Below, one piece after another: positions 30,175 through 32,874 of a stretch of DNA of 32,874 nucleotides. The DNA is from Pelargonium nanum (taxonomy: Eukaryota; Streptophyta; Magnoliopsida; Geraniales; Geraniaceae): NCBI GenBank assembly GCA_036897485.1, contig JAYMTF010000612.1, forward strand, positions 1-32,874, given 5' to 3'. Position numbers and translations under genes: made by a program. The number at the start of each line of letters is the position of its first letter. Positions within the stretch are counted from its first letter, which is position 1. Under the pieces are notes generated by a model, which was given only the letters and a program-made list of their open reading frames with translations, was not told the origin of the DNA and ran no database searches.

Positions 30175-32874
30175 TATTATTTTTGTTATCATTCTGAGCA
30201 ATGACCAATTATAAAACCATGTGAACAAGCTAGCTAACAATCATGCATGTCTCTCTGGTTGACTCCTCAAAACATATATGCACATACATTACTTGTCCTT
30301 GTGGCCTTCTGGTTCATCATCATCAATAATAGTAACAAGACTTGTAATTTATTGTGACCTGTTTTTGTATTATTGCCTTCATAAAACCACCATCCAACAA
30401 AACATTTTAACAAGTTGTATAAATTAGTCGTGGATTCGTGATATTTATTTATTTTTTATATCCTCAAGAATTTGAAGTTGAGGTCTTCTGAAAGAGAAAC
30501 TTAAATTTTAAAATGTGTTTGCTTGTGATCATGGTTAATATAATCTTCACAAGTTTTTTTCTTTTTTCTTTTTGGGTTTTATTAAAATAAAGTGGTCTCT
30601 TGTCAAACATTAATGTTATCGATCGTCATCATGATACTCGTGTTTGTGGCTTGTGAGTTTATTATATTAACTTCATAATTAATTCAAATTAATCCTATAC
30701 CTAACTGATTATTAATAAAACAGAACCCATGTAAGTATAAACAACTTTTTTCTTTTTGAAGCCAAGTATAAACAATTTGAAGTTGACGTCATGACTCATG
30801 AGTTTGATTATTATTATTATTATTATTTTGAAATCATGAGTTTGATTTTTTATTTATTTACAATAATGCAAAGAATGAGAAGTAGCACGCAACAAATTAA
30901 AGATGATTAAAAATAAAATAATTGTGTTAAAAAATTACTTAGCATGCTAGGTTGTAATAAATTGCTTTGTCCGGCTAATGGTACTACATTTATAGAATGA
31001 AACCAAGAGCCAAATATGGTGTGACTGTGATGTTATATACTACTATATGCTATCAAGCAAGTTGTGTTGCTCCAATAGAAGACCTTGCTGCTCTTCTTGT
31101 TACACGTTTCATCACTAAGTCTCTTTCATGGCATTCTTCTCTAGGTTTGTTTCTGCAAAATAAAGTCGTCCTTAACGAACTGTTTCTCTAATATCTAAGT
31201 TGGTAATTATTTTTGGAAACGTTTTTTTGTCTTTGAAAAATGAGTCTACTATTTCCTTTACAAGTATTTATATTATTCTCAAGATTATGTGGCACGGTGA
31301 TGTTCTTACTAGTTGTTATCCTTTTTATGTGACAGGTAGTTTAGGCGCCTAACAAGTTGAACCAAATATTTGTATAATTCAGTTTATAATTCATTGCCAA
31401 AATGGACATTTCTTTCTCCTATATATTTAGTAATGTTTCAGCCAACAAGAATGATATGGACAAGCAAATAGCTGTAATTGGTTATGTTCATATATTTTAA
31501 ATAATAAAATCTATGAAAATTATCGTGGGTGTTTGTCTCCCTAGAGTATATGTCTTGAACATAAACCTTTAATTTAAGGCGCTAGATTTCACTTGTGTTG
31601 TGTCCAAAAACATTATTGTATTAGTAAGATATTTGAAATCATAGTAACTTCAGTATATATATTCAGTTTTCTCGATATTTTGTTATAAGATTTTTCCTTC
31701 ATTTGCTGGATCGCCACTCAAAACAAAAAGATACATTGTGAGTATGATCTGAATCTGACCCACCAAAAAAATATCATTTAGGCAAGAGAAATGGTAGCTT
31801 CAGATCTAGAATCTTTACGTGGGTTTCTTCCAAATTTTGGATTCATTAAAGGCCAGAGCCAAATAAATAAATAAAGTACCAAGTTGGTGAGGCTGATAAA
31901 AAAAGTATTTAATAGGAATAAGATGTACAAAGGTGGTGGCCAAGAGGCATGAATAGGCAGCAATATATACAGCACTTATTTTCTACCAAACCAAAACCAA
32001 TGATTTCATTTATTTATTTTTTGTGTGGTGTGATTCATATTGTGATAATTTGGATTGGTTTTTCACCAACTACTACTCTTCCACATCTTCCCACCTTATC
32101 CAAAAGGACTAAAACAGACCTAAATATTTATTTCATACCCTTTCTTATATAAGTGAAAGATATTTTCTTTTCTTTTATAACAAATCAATTAATGAATAGT
32201 TTATTATTATTTGCATTAAAAAAATGTTTACTATTATTTTGTTTTCATGGCGTATATATTTAATATAAAAGCTCAACAAAAAAACAGGGTTATAATGCGT
32301 ATGAGAGCGTCACGTCATCAAATTTTTAGTTTTGGCACAAACTTTTGCTTAATTATCATTTAAGTATAAATTTTATGTTTAATTATAATTTAAAACTAAA
32401 TGTGAAATAAAGAATGTAATTTTTTATTCCTTCAAAAAAAAGAATGTAATTTTTTATTGGATTTTTTTTTACAATAAAAGAATTTCTTATAACTAAAAAT
32501 TACCTAAATAATTCGTCCCAAGAAAAACAATTCGTCAAAAATAATTACCTTAAAAATTTCTTTTTTTTTTATCAAATTTTACAATACAATTTAAGGAGAC
32601 AAAAAAAGGTGTCAAAATTTAATTTTTAGTAAGTAATATATAATATTTTTTGTCCATACCTTAATTACAACCACGGTGAAATATATTTTTTTGCCATAAG
32701 TGTCCTAATTTAATTTTAACTCTTTTTTTAATAATTGTATTCGTAAAACTAGAAATTGCTTATATTTGTGAGTAAAAAAAAGGAATTGCTTAAATTTGAC
32801 ATTTGTAGTGAGGTAATTGCTATCATAAAACTTAATTACAATAATGGTAAAGAAATAATGAGACTCAAACCTTA
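30175..32874. other. AT-rich intergenic DNA, no gene seen
   Basis: After the tRNA terminator the sequence is very AT-rich with many homopolymer runs and a (TTA)n stretch near 30807-30826. All open frames are short and low in complexity. No domain, splice structure or paired transposon ends were recognised. Confidence 0.6.
32409..32458. repeat. 20-bp direct repeat, 30-bp period
   Basis: The block AAAGAATGTAATTTTTTATT occurs twice, at 32409-32428 and 32439-32458, identical in both copies. It is probably a recent slippage or tandem duplication in non-coding DNA. Confidence 0.85.

Noticed and set aside
1..32874. CRISPR arrays, bacterial operons or a clustered biosynthetic or defence system
   Set aside because: Nothing of this kind appears; the genes are typical plant nuclear genes with separate functions.

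Overview
The window is nuclear DNA from a flowering plant. Evidence includes spliced genes with GT-AG introns, AT-rich intergenic DNA, plant-only families (a plastid-targeted acetolactate synthase, a DUF579 cell-wall methyltransferase, an IDD/SHOOT GRAVITROPISM-like protein), an intron-containing elongator tRNA-Met, and Stowaway- and hAT-type MITEs. The acetolactate synthase has a dicot-type C-terminus ending in GDGRSTY and resembles asterid sequences as I remember them, so a eudicot (perhaps an asterid) is the best guess. I cannot name the species.

Layout, left to right. (1) 1-2943: the last residues of an NF-YC1-type transcription factor subunit (+), with a 2.9 kb terminal intron. (2) 3590-3966: a possible two-exon small protein (-), head to head with (3) 4270-4620, SEC61 gamma (+). 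(4) 4621-9128: a transposon-rich stretch with four Stowaway-like MITE traces, a decayed LINE reverse transcriptase and a long foldback MITE. (5) 9280-11271: intronless acetolactate synthase (+). (6) 12524-13791: a three-exon molybdenum-cofactor-sulfurase-like protein (-) in which the PLP-binding lysine appears to be replaced. (7) 17323-18111: a DUF579 polysaccharide methyltransferase (+). (8) 20991-21473: a 160-residue IDD-like protein with no zinc fingers (-). (9) 23919-29232: the complete 14-exon UBA5 gene, the E1 of UFMylation (-). (10) 30090-30174: tRNA-Met(CAT) (+). The last 2.7 kb is AT-rich DNA in which I see no gene.

The genes do not form a pathway; they are ordinary housekeeping and regulatory neighbours. 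The order NF-YC1, SEC61 gamma, ALS, SHOOT GRAVITROPISM-like matches, from memory, the Arabidopsis chromosome 3 block around At3g48550-At3g48590, so part of the window looks like a conserved ancestral segment expanded by transposons and interrupted by other genes.

No clearly new multi-gene system is visible. The most interesting items are the finger-less IDD-like protein with an EAR motif, the apparent PLP pseudoenzyme whose 84-bp intron can be read through in frame, the foldback MITE about 150 bp upstream of the ALS start codon, and two candidate small proteins.
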